64,000 nucleotides of DNA, taken from Bactrocera neohumeralis. Lineage: Eukaryota > Arthropoda > Insecta > Diptera > Tephritidae. This document shows positions 21,189 through 34,300 of the stretch, in pieces. The DNA is taken from assembly GCF_024586455.1 (NCBI RefSeq), contig NC_065922.1:2356001-2420000 (forward strand), read 5' to 3'. Every line of letters begins with the position of its first letter. Within the stretch, counting starts at the first letter, position 1. Under the pieces are notes generated by a model. That model did no database searches. It had not been told where the DNA came from and was given only the letters and a program-made list of their open reading frames with translations. The translations under genes and the position numbers were made by a program.

Positions 21189-21340
21189 TTTTTATACTCT
21201 TGCAACCAGTTGCTACAGAGTATTATAGTTTTGTTGTCCTAACGGTTGTACGTATCACCTATTTAAATATATCTAAATGATCAGGGTGACGAGAAAAGTT
21301 GAAATTCGGTTGACTGTTAGTCTGTCCGTCCGTCCTTCCT
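21189..21340 (-). repeat. Dispersed fly repeat, truncated copy B
   Basis: Reversed copy. tttttatactcttgcaacca at the left edge is the family's right end, followed by the cagagtattatag, ctaacggttgt and gatcagggtgacgagaaaagtt blocks. It ends in the ctgtccgtccgtcc tract, with the outer end missing. Confidence 0.75.
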
Positions 21341-21344
21341 TTAA

Positions 21345-22685
21345 GCGTTTAATGTAAGAAAAATGTAAAAATTCGCTTTTGTAAGATAGTAGAAGTACTT
21401 TGGTTTGTTTGGTTATGATTTTGCGCATAACGCAGCTTGAAATATACTTCCTTATTATTTTAAAGACGAAAAGTTTTATTGGTTAATTGTCATAGCTATT
21501 GAATATCCTTCTGGACTATTATACAAAAAGCTATCTCGTGTTAATCCATTGCTTTTTCGCATTATCTTATGGTATTTTTTTTTTTTTAATTAACACGTAC
21601 CAATTATCGAAAGTAATTGCAGCGTCAGTTTACTAGATGTGCGGCTGCGAGAGGGCGTTGATCTCGAAGCAAGAGAAAAATAAACAACACCCTCGGACTC
21701 TCCTGTATGATGGCCACAAAACACATATACATAGCATGTATGTTATATAAATTTTACAATGGATCGAAGTATACGAGAATGAGAATTATATGTATATGTA
21801 GAAATCACCAGAGGTGTTTATATAAGTGTCGCATAAAACCGACAAAGTCTGCGAAATAATTATGCCTTTACAATAATATCAGAAAATAATTAAATTTTTC
21901 TTTATTGGTAAGGAGTGCAAAATTTTACTCAAACGTCATACTGTTAAAGTAATCATTGACACACATTCAGCAGTCAACTCATGAATTTTTGTGACTTCAA
22001 GCCAACACATTCCACTGGATTACTACAAATGAACTACAGATTGTTTGGCTAAATAATTCTTAAGGATTAGTTAAGTTAGTTAATTGTGAATTGAAGGTAA
22101 TTAATTTGTGAGTGAGTTCATTTCAAGTATTAACTTATGGCCAAAAAAAATGTTTGTAAGGAAATAGTTAAGTTTGAATTAAAAGGTCATAAAAACTGTC
22201 ACATACGAACGCCAAACCTTTTGAGGGTTTTACTATACTGACCTAGTACCATCACCCTGACTTGGAGTTTCTCACCCCCCAGATTAGCTGTTGTACTGTG
22301 TAATAGGCCTCCTTTGCATGAATAACAAATATCGCAAATTTCGGTTACCACTCTGCTTTTCAGTCGGTATACTGCATATTAGCTTGCGGTTATCTAGGGA
22401 AGTATATTCTATTCAGTATATTTTCCCCAATAGCAAACTCACAGTTTGTATATTTCTTATTTGTATCCACTCCATCTAATAATTAACAAGCTACACCACC
22501 TCCGTGTCCTCGAATACACAAACATGAGAGCTTTCAACTTTGCGAAACTATTTTATTATTCTTCCTTGCTTGCAGAATGGTTACTTAGCACCACTAAAGT
22601 ATATAATGACAGCAAAGTCGCGTTAAAATTTGTCTTGCACTTGAACTTGTCACACTCAGGCCGACAGTTGCAAAAGCAAACACAC
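21345..22685. other. Non-coding DNA, nothing recognised
   Basis: Corresponds in order to 44.05-48.4 kb of the right arm, but no alignable block was found. Confidence 0.35.
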
Positions 22686-22689
22686 ACAC

Positions 22690-23080
22690 ATAATCAAATA
22701 TCCATAACGAAGCGGCTTCTAACAGCTGACATAGCGAAAGCGAGGACATTCGGATATTAATGCATTCACTCCTTGCTAAAAGCTTCCTGCTGTGTATATG
22801 TGTGACTGTGGGAAAATGCAATTTAACTACTTGGACTAGCAGTAAGTTACAGGCATAAATTGCGTGCTAAGTGACACTTTGCTTTCACGCTTTTCACTTC
22901 ACACTGCGGTGTTTCTGCAGCTTATTGCGGCGACACCTCAGTCCGTCTGCCTTTATGCCCATCCATGTGGTAGCCTACTTCCTAGACATGCGTACTTAAA
23001 TGACTTGTGTGAGTATCAGCAACTGGGGCTCGAACGAAAGACACCGTCAGCGTTAGCAGAAGTTAGCATTCCTTTATATA
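22690..23080 (+). repeat. Inverted-duplication island 10, left copy (partner 43650-44045)
   Basis: The 20-mer cgtgctaagtgacactttgc (22863-22882) is the exact reverse complement of 43865-43884, and gacacctcagtccgtctg (22932-22949) of 43798-43815. The match also covers aagcttcctgctgtgt and ctagcagtaa-tt-caggc. It weakens outward and stops near 23080. This is the innermost pair found. Confidence 0.92.
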
Positions 23081-23084
23081 CGCT

Positions 23085-25860
23085 TGCCGCTGAGTGTTTG
23101 TTCGCCTCCATCATTAAATTTGTAGTTTCCACTCGCACACTCGATTATTTGTGCTGCAGGTACTTCAGAAGTCTCGTGGAAACCTACAGCAGTCACATAC
23201 AGATTCGCAAAAGATGTTACTAGAGGAAGAATAAGAATGGTCCTCTCCACGGGCACAGGTAAATGAAAGCAAAATGTAAGCAAGTGGACAGTTTTCATGA
23301 GTCACCAAATATTTTTATAAATTCAATTTCCACACTTTTATCTTTCCGACAATTTTGTGTTATTCGTTTTTGACTTTGAAGTACTTAGGAACAAATGCTG
23401 AGAGAAACTAAGGTTATTCTTCTTTGCCATGGTTTTACTGTTGACGATGCAATTGACAGTGTTAAGATGTAGGATCAGCCATCATTGGCAACAGATTTCC
23501 GAAATTATTTCTACTTTTGAACATGTTATGCTGATTTGTGCAAGCTGTGCCTACTGGATTAGTGTATGATGGTTTATAATATGTGTTCACAAATATTCTT
23601 TAATGTCACAGACAGCTGCCTTGTTTAATAAGGTTAGCAGGATAACAGGGCCAACGAGACTTAAAACGCCAACAACATAGTAATTGCCACGGGATTTATA
23701 TTTGCTTACCTATTCACCTGGTATGATATACTACAAACGACAGAGAAATAGTTTGTCCTTTTGAAACTTTTATGATTTCGTAAAGGTGGTTGGATTAGAT
23801 CCCTAAGATTCTGTATTGTAAAGTGTTAAAAAATACTTGGATAACTTCAGCTGCCAAGATTGAAACTTTGTTGTTGGTTTTTATGCCAAAAATTATTGCT
23901 TGTTGTAATCTTAAAATTTTCGTTAAACTTCTTACGAAAAGATTGAGAAAGACGGAGAGTTGTATTGAGAGAGAGAAGCAGAAAGTGAAAGAAAATAAAA
24001 ATTCAAAAGGACGTATGAATTGCCGTAATTAATGAGTGTACATAATGTATTAATAAATAGTGGTTAAAATGATTATTAAGTGAACGTGAAGCAGTTGGTG
24101 GCAAGGAGAATGGCTTAATACATATCATTTTCACTTTCATTGAGGGAAGATGACGGCGCACAATCTTTTATGATTTTTGTCATTTCCAGCTTATAAAAGG
24201 TAGGTTGGGTGGCATTTTTATGAAATAATAAAGAGAGTGAAATTTCTTCCAAATAAGTACTGCCTAATGTGGAATACAAACGAAAATCTCCGTAATAAAA
24301 TAATATATTACAAACTTTTTTCGGATCTTAATATTATATTCAACAAAATACGTCCCCACAAATAAAAAGAAGAGCACGAAATTCCTATTTCGGCTATTAT
24401 TATAATGACATCTAATACATACATCTGTTGTATAATATTTTTTGACATTTTCTTGATCGTCTTGCAATATTTGCTCATTAACGTTTGTATCCTACATTTT
24501 GTGTTGTTCGGTGAACTTTTGTTTAAGTTCTCCTTCTGAGTTTCTGTGGTAATTTTAAACCTAGTTTAGACTCCCTTTTACAAGAACTTCAAATATTCAC
24601 ATTATTCTTCTCTATGCACTTTATCTATGGATGTATAAGTATATTTAATAATACACATTTAGGTGTCCGTTTGTGCTCATCTTCATGGCTAATTGCGAAT
24701 AGTGATTGCGAATGGTGATTGCGAATGTTCGGAGGCCGTCTACACATTTAAAAATACGTCAAAAAGCGTAAGGATGGACAAGTGTGCAAACTATGTGCAA
24801 ATGAAAATGGTACCTAAGTGGAAAACTAGTGAGCGTGTGAGTGATTGAGAGGACTTTAAGGAACGCCACCTTTAGAAAGTTTTTATTCACATACGATTTG
24901 GATTAATATTCAGGAGGATAAAATTTGCTTTCGATGCAGATGGGGAAAAAGAAAAGACGAACCTGTAAACCATGACAATTTTTAACAATTTAAATATATT
25001 TTAATGGTAACAGCTAAATATAGAGCTAAATCAAGTTCAAACAATAAAAAATGCAGAGAGAGTCATAAAACTCTGAAACGAAGTCAGGATCGTATATGGC
25101 CATAATTTCCTTAACACCTTAAACATTTTCTCTTACTGCCTTTAAATAATAATAATTATAATCACTTTTATTGCTGAAAAATGGTTACATATTGCTTTTA
25201 TTAAACTTTAGAAAAAATAACAATTTTGACCCTTTTAAATTTATTTTTCGAGAAAAGAGCTTTACGCTCTTGTGCTCACTTATATATGGCCACTGGTTGA
25301 TTCGCGATGAACAGAAACGTTCATTCTTCTTGTTACAGTGTGGCCTCTTCCTGATATTAAGTGGTTAAGTGACAAAATTGCCAATTAGTTAGCTGTCACT
25401 GCTGCCTTCACGCTAACTTATACTAACAATAAAATGGAAAAAACTGCAAGTTCATCGAACAGAAACCGAAATGTAAGGAAAACAGACAGAAATCAAAAAC
25501 TTCCATAAAAAACACCAACGCTTTACCATGTTTAAGGACAATGAACCGACGACAAAGTCTGCGGCAGTGGGAGAGTTGCGGTGCTAGCGTCAGCCTACTG
25601 CGACAGTGACTTAATACGCGACGGTGGTAGCTGGCAGCCTGATGATCACGTGACGCAAAAAAACAACGTGGTGCGGAGTTTTCCAAGTGTCTTTATTCGT
25701 AATTTATACTTGTGTTCATCAATTTGGCTGGCGTGCCAAAAGAGGTCAACGACATGCGCTTACAACCAGACTGCCCCCACAACTTCGAGAAAGTGGCCGA
25801 CGTGTGGAATATAGGAGGTGTGGAGACAGTTGCATCAGTTGGCTGCACCGCCTCTTTATT
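23085..25860. other. Non-coding DNA, nothing recognised
   Basis: No partner was found across the spacer (23.1-43.5 kb). A GC-richer patch at about 25.4-25.85 kb has overlapping short frames on both strands but no motif. Confidence 0.35.
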
Positions 25861-25865
25861 TCTAT

Positions 25866-26096
25866 TTTTTATACTGTTGCAACATGTTGCTACAGAGTAT
25901 AACAGTTTTTTTCACCTAACGGTTGTATGTATCACCTAAATCTAAACGAGACTATAATTTTATTTACTATGAAAAGTCCCCCTATACCCCATATAACTAA
26001 GAAACCTTATGTACTTTAAAGTACTTCCCTGGCCTTAATCTTGGCAAGTTGCAAGCGTATAAAATGTTCGGCTATACCCGAATTTAGCCCTTCCAT
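25866..26096 (-). repeat. Dispersed fly repeat, short copy C
   Basis: Both family ends are present in reverse: ttttttatactgttgcaaca on the left, and gttcggctatacccgaattt followed by agcccttcc on the right. The interior is reduced to about 150 bases. Confidence 0.8.
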
Positions 26097-26099
26097 GTT

Positions 26100-27005
26100 T
26101 AGTTTAATATTTTCGCTTGCAAATTCTTCTTAACAAGATGGCTTGATAATATGTATACTTTGCACATTTTCAATAAAAATCGAATTTAGTAAATTGCTGT
26201 GGGTTCTTGTCACGCAATAAATGTTATGCTTCGCTGTTTTCAATATAAATATTACAAAATCCATTGCGATCCGCACAAAATGATGAACTTTTCATATACT
26301 TGTCGGATGAAATACTAATAAAATTACAGTTTCATGCAGTTATGTAAAAGCCGCAGCAGTAAACCTCAATGGTTCGCTGCAATTCAAATATAGTTTCACT
26401 GGTTTTTACACACACACGTTACTTCAATATTATCTTTGCTAAAGTTTCGCGTACTGGTCGAAGGGTGTCACTCATACGCCGTGGGCAACGCAGTTTGTTT
26501 TTGGAAGTTTGCACATACGTTGGCTTTGCTTACTCAGCATGCACTTCACCTAACTTTCTGCGGTTCATCTGGCTGCACTTGCTGTGGCCTTTGCCGCAGA
26601 AGCAATGAGAGCGATATTGAAAATCGTATCGGCTACTAATTCATGCAATACATTTGCATTTTAAAAGTTGTACAATATTTTAATACTTATTAAGTATAAT
26701 ATTTTTACATTTCGAAGAGAGCCTTTTCCCATCAAATAATTTCTTTGGGATCATTTCGTTGACTGCTTCTCTGTTCAACAGTTAAAAAAAATAATATTAT
26801 TGCTCATTTGCTCGCTAAATTTATTTTCTTTGTATATGTGAAAATTAAAAAGTATTAAGTCAACATTATGAATAAAGATCATAGTAACATCTTAAAATTA
26901 AAAGTGATATGCTTGGAATTAAATAGTGATTTTAATGTACTTTACTAAGACCTATTAAAGCTGTTACAAACATGTCACAAGAAGCCTAAAATGAAGAAAC
27001 TGAGC
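26100..27005. other. Non-coding DNA, nothing recognised
   Basis: Lies between repeat copies C and D. A GC-richer stretch at 26.4-26.64 kb has no recognisable motif. Confidence 0.35.
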
Positions 27006-27007
27006 AA

Positions 27008-28194
27008 GTAAGGAAGGGCTAAGTTCGGGTGCAACCGAACATTTTATACTCTTGCAACTTGCAAGAATCGAAGCCAAGGAAATACCTTAAGATGTAAAAC
27101 TACTAAAAAATTTTCAATCTCATTGAGGTATCTAACATACAAGTATAATTACTAATATTTATGGAGATCCGCAGTCTAGATATTCGTTTCCTAGTGGCTT
27201 GAAAAGTTTTTAATGGATTTAAACAATTTTTGGTCATAAGGTGGCATACGCTAAAGACATTATTTGTGTAAAGATTTATCCCGTTATATTAGTTGCCTCT
27301 TGATTTGTGTAGTGGGAACTGAACCAATCAAGTGGAATTTAAAAATGTGCTATAAAAATGTGTGTGAAAAGCGTGGTTGTTGTTCGATTTCATCCATTTT
27401 CACACTGTGACATATGAATGTAAAAAGCATGCCGCATACTAAATCGAAATCGGTGGCTTGGGTCCCGAGATCTGAGATTTAACCAAAAAGTGGACCACGC
27501 GCCCATCGTCCAACTTTCACACCGGCTCCCATTAAGCTTTCACATACCATTTCGCCAGTAAAATTCAAAGTTTTTGGCGTATTTAGCTATTGATTTATCG
27601 CGCTTTTAGTAGTTTTTAACAGTACTGTTACGTGGGTAGGGAGCGGTGTTATCCTCCGCTTTCATCCTTTTTCACATGGTCTCGACGGTAGAAATTCTCA
27701 CAAGATTTGTAGTCAGCAAAATTGGTTGTTGTAGCTCAAGTGGCTTAGGAGATATTTACAGTATACTTGTCCGAGAGCGGGGCCACGCCCACCTTTTCAA
27801 CAATTTTTGCCCACAGGTGCTCTTTACGACTGGGTCCTCTGTACAAAGTTACAGCTTTATATCTTAACTTGATGCTTAGTTATGGCACTTTATCTGTTTT
27901 CTTTAAAAGCGTTTTTGGGCGTGGCAGTGTTCCGATTACGCCAATCTATTAACTTGAAATGTTTTTTGTAGTAGGAAATCTACGTAGAAAGTTTCATAGA
28001 GATAACTCAATTTTTACTCAAGTTACAACTTGCACAAATGAACGGACGGACAGACAGACAACCGGATTTCAACTTTTCTCGTAATCCTGATTATTTATAT
28101 ATATATATAAGCCATCTCTTGCTTGGTTTTAGCTGAACCGTTCGGCGAGTAAAACTATAATACTCTGTAGCAACTGGTTGCAAAAGTATAAAAA
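27008..28194 (+). repeat. Dispersed fly repeat, long copy D (about 1.19 kb)
   Basis: It starts gtaaggaagggctaagttcg and ends gcaactggttgcaaaagtat followed by aaaa. The left end carries a small hairpin (gttcggg-tgcaa-ccgaac, 27022-27039) followed by ttttatactcttgcaac, which matches the reverse complement of the right end at 16 of 17 positions. The interior has no long frame. Its 3' third holds the ggacggacagacagaca tract, tctcgtaatcctgattattta and a (TA)n run. Copies A, B and C look like internally deleted or truncated versions. I know this type from tephritid and related genomes but cannot assign a class: the ends resemble a terminal-repeat element, and no transposase is present. Confidence 0.8.
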
Positions 28195-28195
28195 G

Positions 28196-31100
28196 AGGAA
28201 CAAAAGCGTTATACCGATTGTATCGAGACAAAAAAGGAGGTCGCCCTTGAAAGCCAAAGCTTTTTAGTGACATAAAAACTTCACTAACCCTAGCCAATAT
28301 ATGTATATGCATATATTTTCATGTTAGTGGTGAAGTGAGAATGGAAAATTGTAGAGAAGTTTGTGAACAAATCTCAAATAATAACAAAATAGAAAACGCA
28401 CAAGTGAAGATTTAAAATGCCTGTCTCTTCCTTGTTTTTATTGAAAATGTTTGCTATTCATATATAAAATATACTTTTTATATGAGAAACAGGGGGTACA
28501 TAGTGATTTTGGATTTATTTAAATAGGAATATTTTTTATTGTGGTTGGATGTCTAAAGAATTTAAACAAATTTAAATAAAATTATATTATTTTAGAGGAT
28601 TTAATGGTCCACAAAAAGATGTTATGACATGCAATGCTCGACTCACTCAGAAGTTATCCGAGATCATAGTCCAAATTTTAGTCGTAAAGGAAGTATTTAA
28701 TATTTTTTACCCACATAAAAACATTAATCATGTATTACACAATGATCACATTCTTTGAGCGACTTCAAATACAAATTTTTCTGCGACTCAATTCCTTTAA
28801 ATTCCACATGCAAAATGTTTTTAAAGCACAAAACTAGCTGTTCAATTTTTTATTAACCTCTCGTGTTGCACCTGCTCGCATTTAACTAAAATCTATGTGA
28901 GCTTGCGCCCTTAAATTTACATAATTTTTTTATTTTATGTGTCGCACAAACTGTTCCGTTACTTGGCGACACGAGAGGACGCCACATCGTGTTTGCCTCG
29001 AAGTGATAATACGGCGGTGCCGCACTTGAGCTTAACTGTCTATATGCCTAACCACAGAAGTGCCATAGTTTAGCAAATTTTACCATCCGTAATAAAATCA
29101 AAAAAACTAAATGTAGTATATAAGTACGAATCAAAAAAATGTGGAAAAATTTAAATGTACGCACACGCATTCATATATGGAACATATGCATGCTTTTATA
29201 TATAAATGCTTTGAGAAGCTCTTAAAAGCATTTAGAAGATATGGTGAGGTTTGGGCTTTGTATCACACAATATATATACAAAACTTTTCTATATATGATA
29301 TTATACATTACATTTTATTGCATTGAAAAACAAATATGAAAATTGTATCTTAGGATGAATAGGCAATATCGTAAATGCAAAGATATAATGCCATCCCTTC
29401 GCATTTCCTAATGTGAACTACAACCGTTAGGCTTTATCTTATTGTCACATTCAATACAGTTCCATTAAGTGAATATGAGTAGACATATAACCATTTTTGT
29501 AATGATATGGCAACATTCGGAGCGATTATAGTCATTCATACAAATTTCTTGTGCTTTACGGCCGCTTATTTTGTATACTCATCCTTGCTCACTGATACAC
29601 GTTCTCCAAATTTTGTAATAAATGTTAAATGAACAGCAAATAAAATCGAAAACTGTATTGTCAGATGTAAATATGAAAAGAGTGTGATAAATTACAATGA
29701 TATAAAAATTTCGTCTGTATTTACACGAGCATATATTCATATGAGATATGCAAACTCGGACACAAATAAATATAAGCATTGCAGACGTAAACCGTTATTT
29801 ACATTTAAAATGAGTGCTAAGTCATGCTAGTTGTGCCTCTAACAGTACTTGCACCCAGCAATGGAATTAGCTACCTTAAAATGAGTATGAATATCCTTCG
29901 AACAAGTCGGCCGTCTCTCATTTTGCTGAGTTTTACGTGGTGGTGTATAGCGAAAAATGGGCTGTCAAAATAACACTATAATAAAACATTTTATAATTGG
30001 TGCAATGCTTGTACTTTTCAGTCTAGTTCACTTTCAGACTAGTCGAAATACAATATTCAATACAGAGTTGAAAACCATCAGTGCTGTGCTTAAAAGCGAT
30101 AAAATATTTTCTGTTGGTATTAAATTTAAGGAAAATTACTGCACTTGCGGCAGCAGTACTGAGACCAATTTTCATTCGGTTTCTTCTTTATCACCAAATA
30201 CAGCTAGCATACGGTCCTTTGTTAATAATTCTGAATGGATCTGTCTGCCTCCCAACTAAAATCTGAGCTTTCAACACGCGAGTTAAAACAGAGTAGAATT
30301 TTCATCAAGTGCAAACATTGCAGTCCCCTATCCGCTCTCCTCCCGTTGCTTTGTCAGATTTTAGTGCAAGCAGCTAATGTATTTATACATACCTTACAGA
30401 GCCTAGGCTCTGCTCGTTAGGTGACTATTTCTACAACGCACCGCGTTTATCCCTCCTCGGAACTATTTTGTCACTTTTTGCTATATATGGAGCTGTGCGC
30501 GTGTTTGGATGGATAGGCGGCTCTATGATGGGCTTATATCTGCCTAAACTTAAGCGAGTTTAAGTCGTCCGCGTGGACTTACCGGTTCCTGGTATAACAA
30601 AGCATTCACAAATTGCTGGCTCTGGATAGTTGCATTAATAATAACAGCCAGCACTATCGTCTCGCTTATGCCTTTCCAAAAACTTTGCTGCGTTTTTCGT
30701 TTCCTTGCATTTATTATCCGCCGTCGCTTTGTGCCTTGGGCTTTGCAGGCCTTGTTTGTGGTCGCAGAGCAGAGGACTAGGGATGTGCTGCAGAAAAATT
30801 TGTTCGCTTGCAACTTTAATGATGAGAAATGCTTTGCCGCAGTTCCGTTACGCAGTAATTTGTGCGTCCGTTTTTGTTTAAGAGCCCCGCGGACGCAATG
30901 CGACGCTTTAAAAGTTCAGAAACAGTGCGCCCAGTGTTGCTGTGCTCAGTTAACTGTTACAAAGCAATTATCAAATTTAAGGGATTAAGCGAGTTTTGAG
31001 CTTTTAGTCCCGCAAATTGAAACAATGAAGTGCTTGGGTGGCTTAAAGTCAGTTGAAATACGACAGTGAAATTAAAAGCTCATTTTTCATGGTAGGAGCT

Positions 31101-34100
31101 AAAAAAGCAGTGTCAAAAAAGTTGGAGAAATGGCTGTGGTGATATTTACTGGCACAAAATTTGGCTATAAAATAATTAAATTCACTCTGAAAAACCAATT
31201 TCCGCTTCTCCAGATTTTACATAGACTTTGTCAACTCTCCCCAGCATTCAGTGGACTCGCATTTAATTGCTTCCTCTGCCTTTACGATGCTTTCCTCTTC
31301 AATGTGCGATTTGCACCATCGCAAATCTTTGCCATTTTAACGCTCCAAATCGATATTTGCATAAACTTGGGAAGATATGAGTTGCTAAAAATAACAAAGC
31401 TTTTGGCGCTCACTTGGCGTGGCGCCAATGCCCAAATGTCATAAAATGTCGGGTTGTTGCTGTGTCTTGGTATTTTGCTTTTCCGGTATTTGCTTAAAGC
31501 AAAAACGAAGCCAACGACGAGACGAATCGAGTGGTCGCTGAGAATACCAAAATTTTATATTTAAATACCAATGTCAATCCGCGTTTTCCATCGACGCAAA
31601 AGTTACAACTGGTGACACACGTGATATCAAAGAAGGTGCAAGTAACCAAAAAATAACATAAATTCAGAGTGTGAATTATATTATTATTTTCTTTAAGATG
31701 TTTTTTAAGATATTATTAGTTTTAAACTAAATTTAATTTCCCACCTAAGTATTTGTGGTATAAACGAAATGTACGTCGGCGCTCAATGAAAAGAGTTGAG
31801 TATATACTATGTACGTCGTATCATTCTAGGCATCTGGGCTTTGCAATTGAACAAAATTATTGTCGCTCAAGTTTATTACTGTATAAAATACATACGCCTA
31901 CATCCAACAGCGAGTCCTCGGAAAGAAACGTCTCACCAAGTCTTCCCTGCATGTGTTGGGGACTAAAAGAGTATGACTGTATCACAGAAATTATGCTGGC
32001 TGCGGTTTGTGAATGTGATTTTGTGAATAGATTTGCGATTTGCATGAATGATATTTCTAAACTATGTAGCATGGAATATTAAAAAATTTATATTTTCAGA
32101 GGACACCGCTAGCTTTAAGCTCCGTAGCCGCCCTGCATTTGTCATTTATAAATCTTTGCCACTGTCTCCACTTCTGTATAGCTGTCTATTTTTTCTTCGA
32201 GATGTCTCTCGCTGGCCTAACCTTTAGTTCAAAAAATATTGTTTGCTCTTCCTCTATTTATTTCATTTTCATCGCAATAGTTAAGTTCACAAAAAACACA
32301 CTAAATGTTTACACAATCATGTTATGTCTGATGCTTACAGGCTATAAACAAAAAAATTAAAATTTATATTTTTTCTACATTTAATTTATTGGCTTACTCA
32401 CATAAATAAATATCCCAATATTTGAATAGTTAATTGGTTGGTTAGTTTTCTTTCCCATTCCTCGCATAGCCCTTATCTCTCGCCTTGGATTCGTCGAAGT
32501 TTCTTTATTATTTATTACCAGTTTAAGAGCTGTAAAAAGTAAACATTCAAAGGAAAACACATGGTGTTGTCACAAACTGTACAAGGCTCAACTTCAAACG
32601 GAAGTGATTTATCATTTTTTGTTTGCCACTTGAGTGTGCGAAACTAGTCTCTGTCAGTGAGTATGGGAAGATATAAGAATAGTAAATATCAGAAGTCAAA
32701 AAGGTTAAGCAGTGTAGCGAAAGCCAGCATCAAGATGGCTAATTTCGTGTGTTTTGGCTGAAATTATGAACAACACAACCTATTAAAGTAGACACGGAAT
32801 TTTGTTTACTCATATCAAAATGAATCACTAAAGAAGAGTTTGTTTACTTGTTTGTTAAGAGAACATGAAAGTATGGTATGAATGTATAGTCAACGCCTTG
32901 GAACAACTGATGCTTCTGTTGAGAACGAAATAAGAACTCTTGTCACTCGAATGGTTTCCGTTAGTTCAAAAGGTATTGTTTTAATAATAATAGAGAAGTG
33001 TTGGGTACATCACTGTAAAAATTGTCTGCGCAAAGTTGTATTTATACTATTTGAGTTAGTTTACAAGAACCTTTTACTTATGGTTCAGTGAAATAGTAGC
33101 AATTAACTAATACACTAATTTTTAACACAGAATAAAATATGCTTACCAATTTCTTTAAACAGACGTTCATATTTGGAATAAAAATTTGGAATTACAATGC
33201 ACTTAAATTATTAAAAATAGACAAAAACATCAATGAAAGTTCCAATTAAATATTATAATTGTGTTTTTTTCTCTGTCTAAAATACTGCATCTCCCTGCAT
33301 TTCACTGAAATCCAACTATTGCTCAAGCTAAGCACAGACTTACTTTGTGGTAAAGTGTGTATAAGAGTAATAAGGGCGTGTGCAATTGCTGTATGTTGCA
33401 AGTTCTTTTAGATCAATCTTTGTGTCGCAACTGTTGCAGCTTAGTAGGAGTCACTGCGCAAACAATGCCTGTTGCTGCCTTGGATCTCTTAAAACATGAA
33501 GAGCCCATGATTTCTTTAAACCACAAATAATGACAAATAATGTGATCATAAATAAATTGGTTTTATTTTTAAATAAAGGAGTTGTATATTTCGCGAACAT
33601 TTATTCCATTGACTTTTTTGATCATAATTATTCTTAGAAATAGATCGTGCGATGGTTGTTTTAAAGAATCATAAATACTAGGTACGTAAACCTCTGACAA
33701 AGGCAAAGTCATCAGGTATATAATCATATTTGCAAACAAACTATTTTCCTTTTTATTTATGATAAGTTTTTGGAAAATACGAAAGCAAATGAAACATAAT
33801 ATATGTGTCAACACGAGTTACTTGTTCAAATTATGCCGTTATTATATTTAAATTGTAAGAATATATTTTCACAAAATAATCAATACATTTTTAAAACCAT
33901 CAACCTTACTTAAGCAAAAATCGATAATTCAGTTAAAATGTAGCAAATAAACCTGTGAACCAACACAACGAAGCAAAAGTCGTCTGTTTAGTCACAATAA
34001 CAACAAACAAACAACCGATGCACTATTGACATTTGTGGATACCTCATAAACACAATTACTAAAGCCGACTTAAACACCCGCCTGATTCACCCCATTTCAC

Positions 34101-34300
34101 CTCATTGCTTTGCCCTATGCCCATTTTGGCTCTGTGACCCTCAACACCCGAGGACCTGCACACTATCATCGGTGGTGGCATTGTATTTATATTTAGTTTT
34201 TATTGTTAGCAATTTCCGACTCTGAGGCAACAAACAACTACTTGGCAACAATGGATGTGATAAAAATACAATAATAGCGAAGGGAAATTTCATAGAAAAA
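28196..34300. other. Non-coding DNA, nothing firmly recognised
   Basis: GC-richer patches at 30.3-31.45 kb hold short frames on both strands without domains. One possible 122-bp terminal-repeat element is listed separately (28857-28978). No LINE or transposase remnants were seen. Confidence 0.35.
28857..28978. repeat. Possible small inverted-repeat element (10-bp ends)
   Basis: cctctcgtgt (28857-28866) and acacgagagg (28969-28978) are perfect reverse complements 122 bases apart, with a looser tgca/ggcg continuation. Ten bases over this distance can arise by chance and no second copy was found. Confidence 0.25.

Larger units (their letters stand above)
9150..23080 (+). repeat. Left arm of a large diverged inverted duplication
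   Basis: Islands along this interval match islands of 43650-64000 on the opposite strand and in reversed order, without exception among the ten pairs I aligned. The arms differ in length (about 13.9 and at least 20.3 kb). This arm carries a mariner copy at 17.2-18.4 kb, a palindromic MITE, a mariner fragment and two dispersed-repeat copies that have no counterpart at the matching place in the other arm. The left limit is set only by the right edge of the window. The outermost match, 9170-9400 with 63700-63960, is weaker than the rest. Confidence 0.8.

Noticed and set aside
22680..22700. (CA)n tract and other short simple repeats such as (TA)n at 28096 and the GACA tract near 13650
   Set aside because: Ordinary short microsatellites. 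The GACA and TA tracts belong to the dispersed repeat family already listed.
26400..26640. Possible partner of 40140-40400 in the inner spacer
   Set aside because: Both are GC-richer, but no aligned words beyond chance were found on either strand.
30550..30988. Overlapping frames on both strands in a GC-richer patch
   Set aside because: Both strands are open, there is no domain, start context or splice structure, and composition explains the openness.
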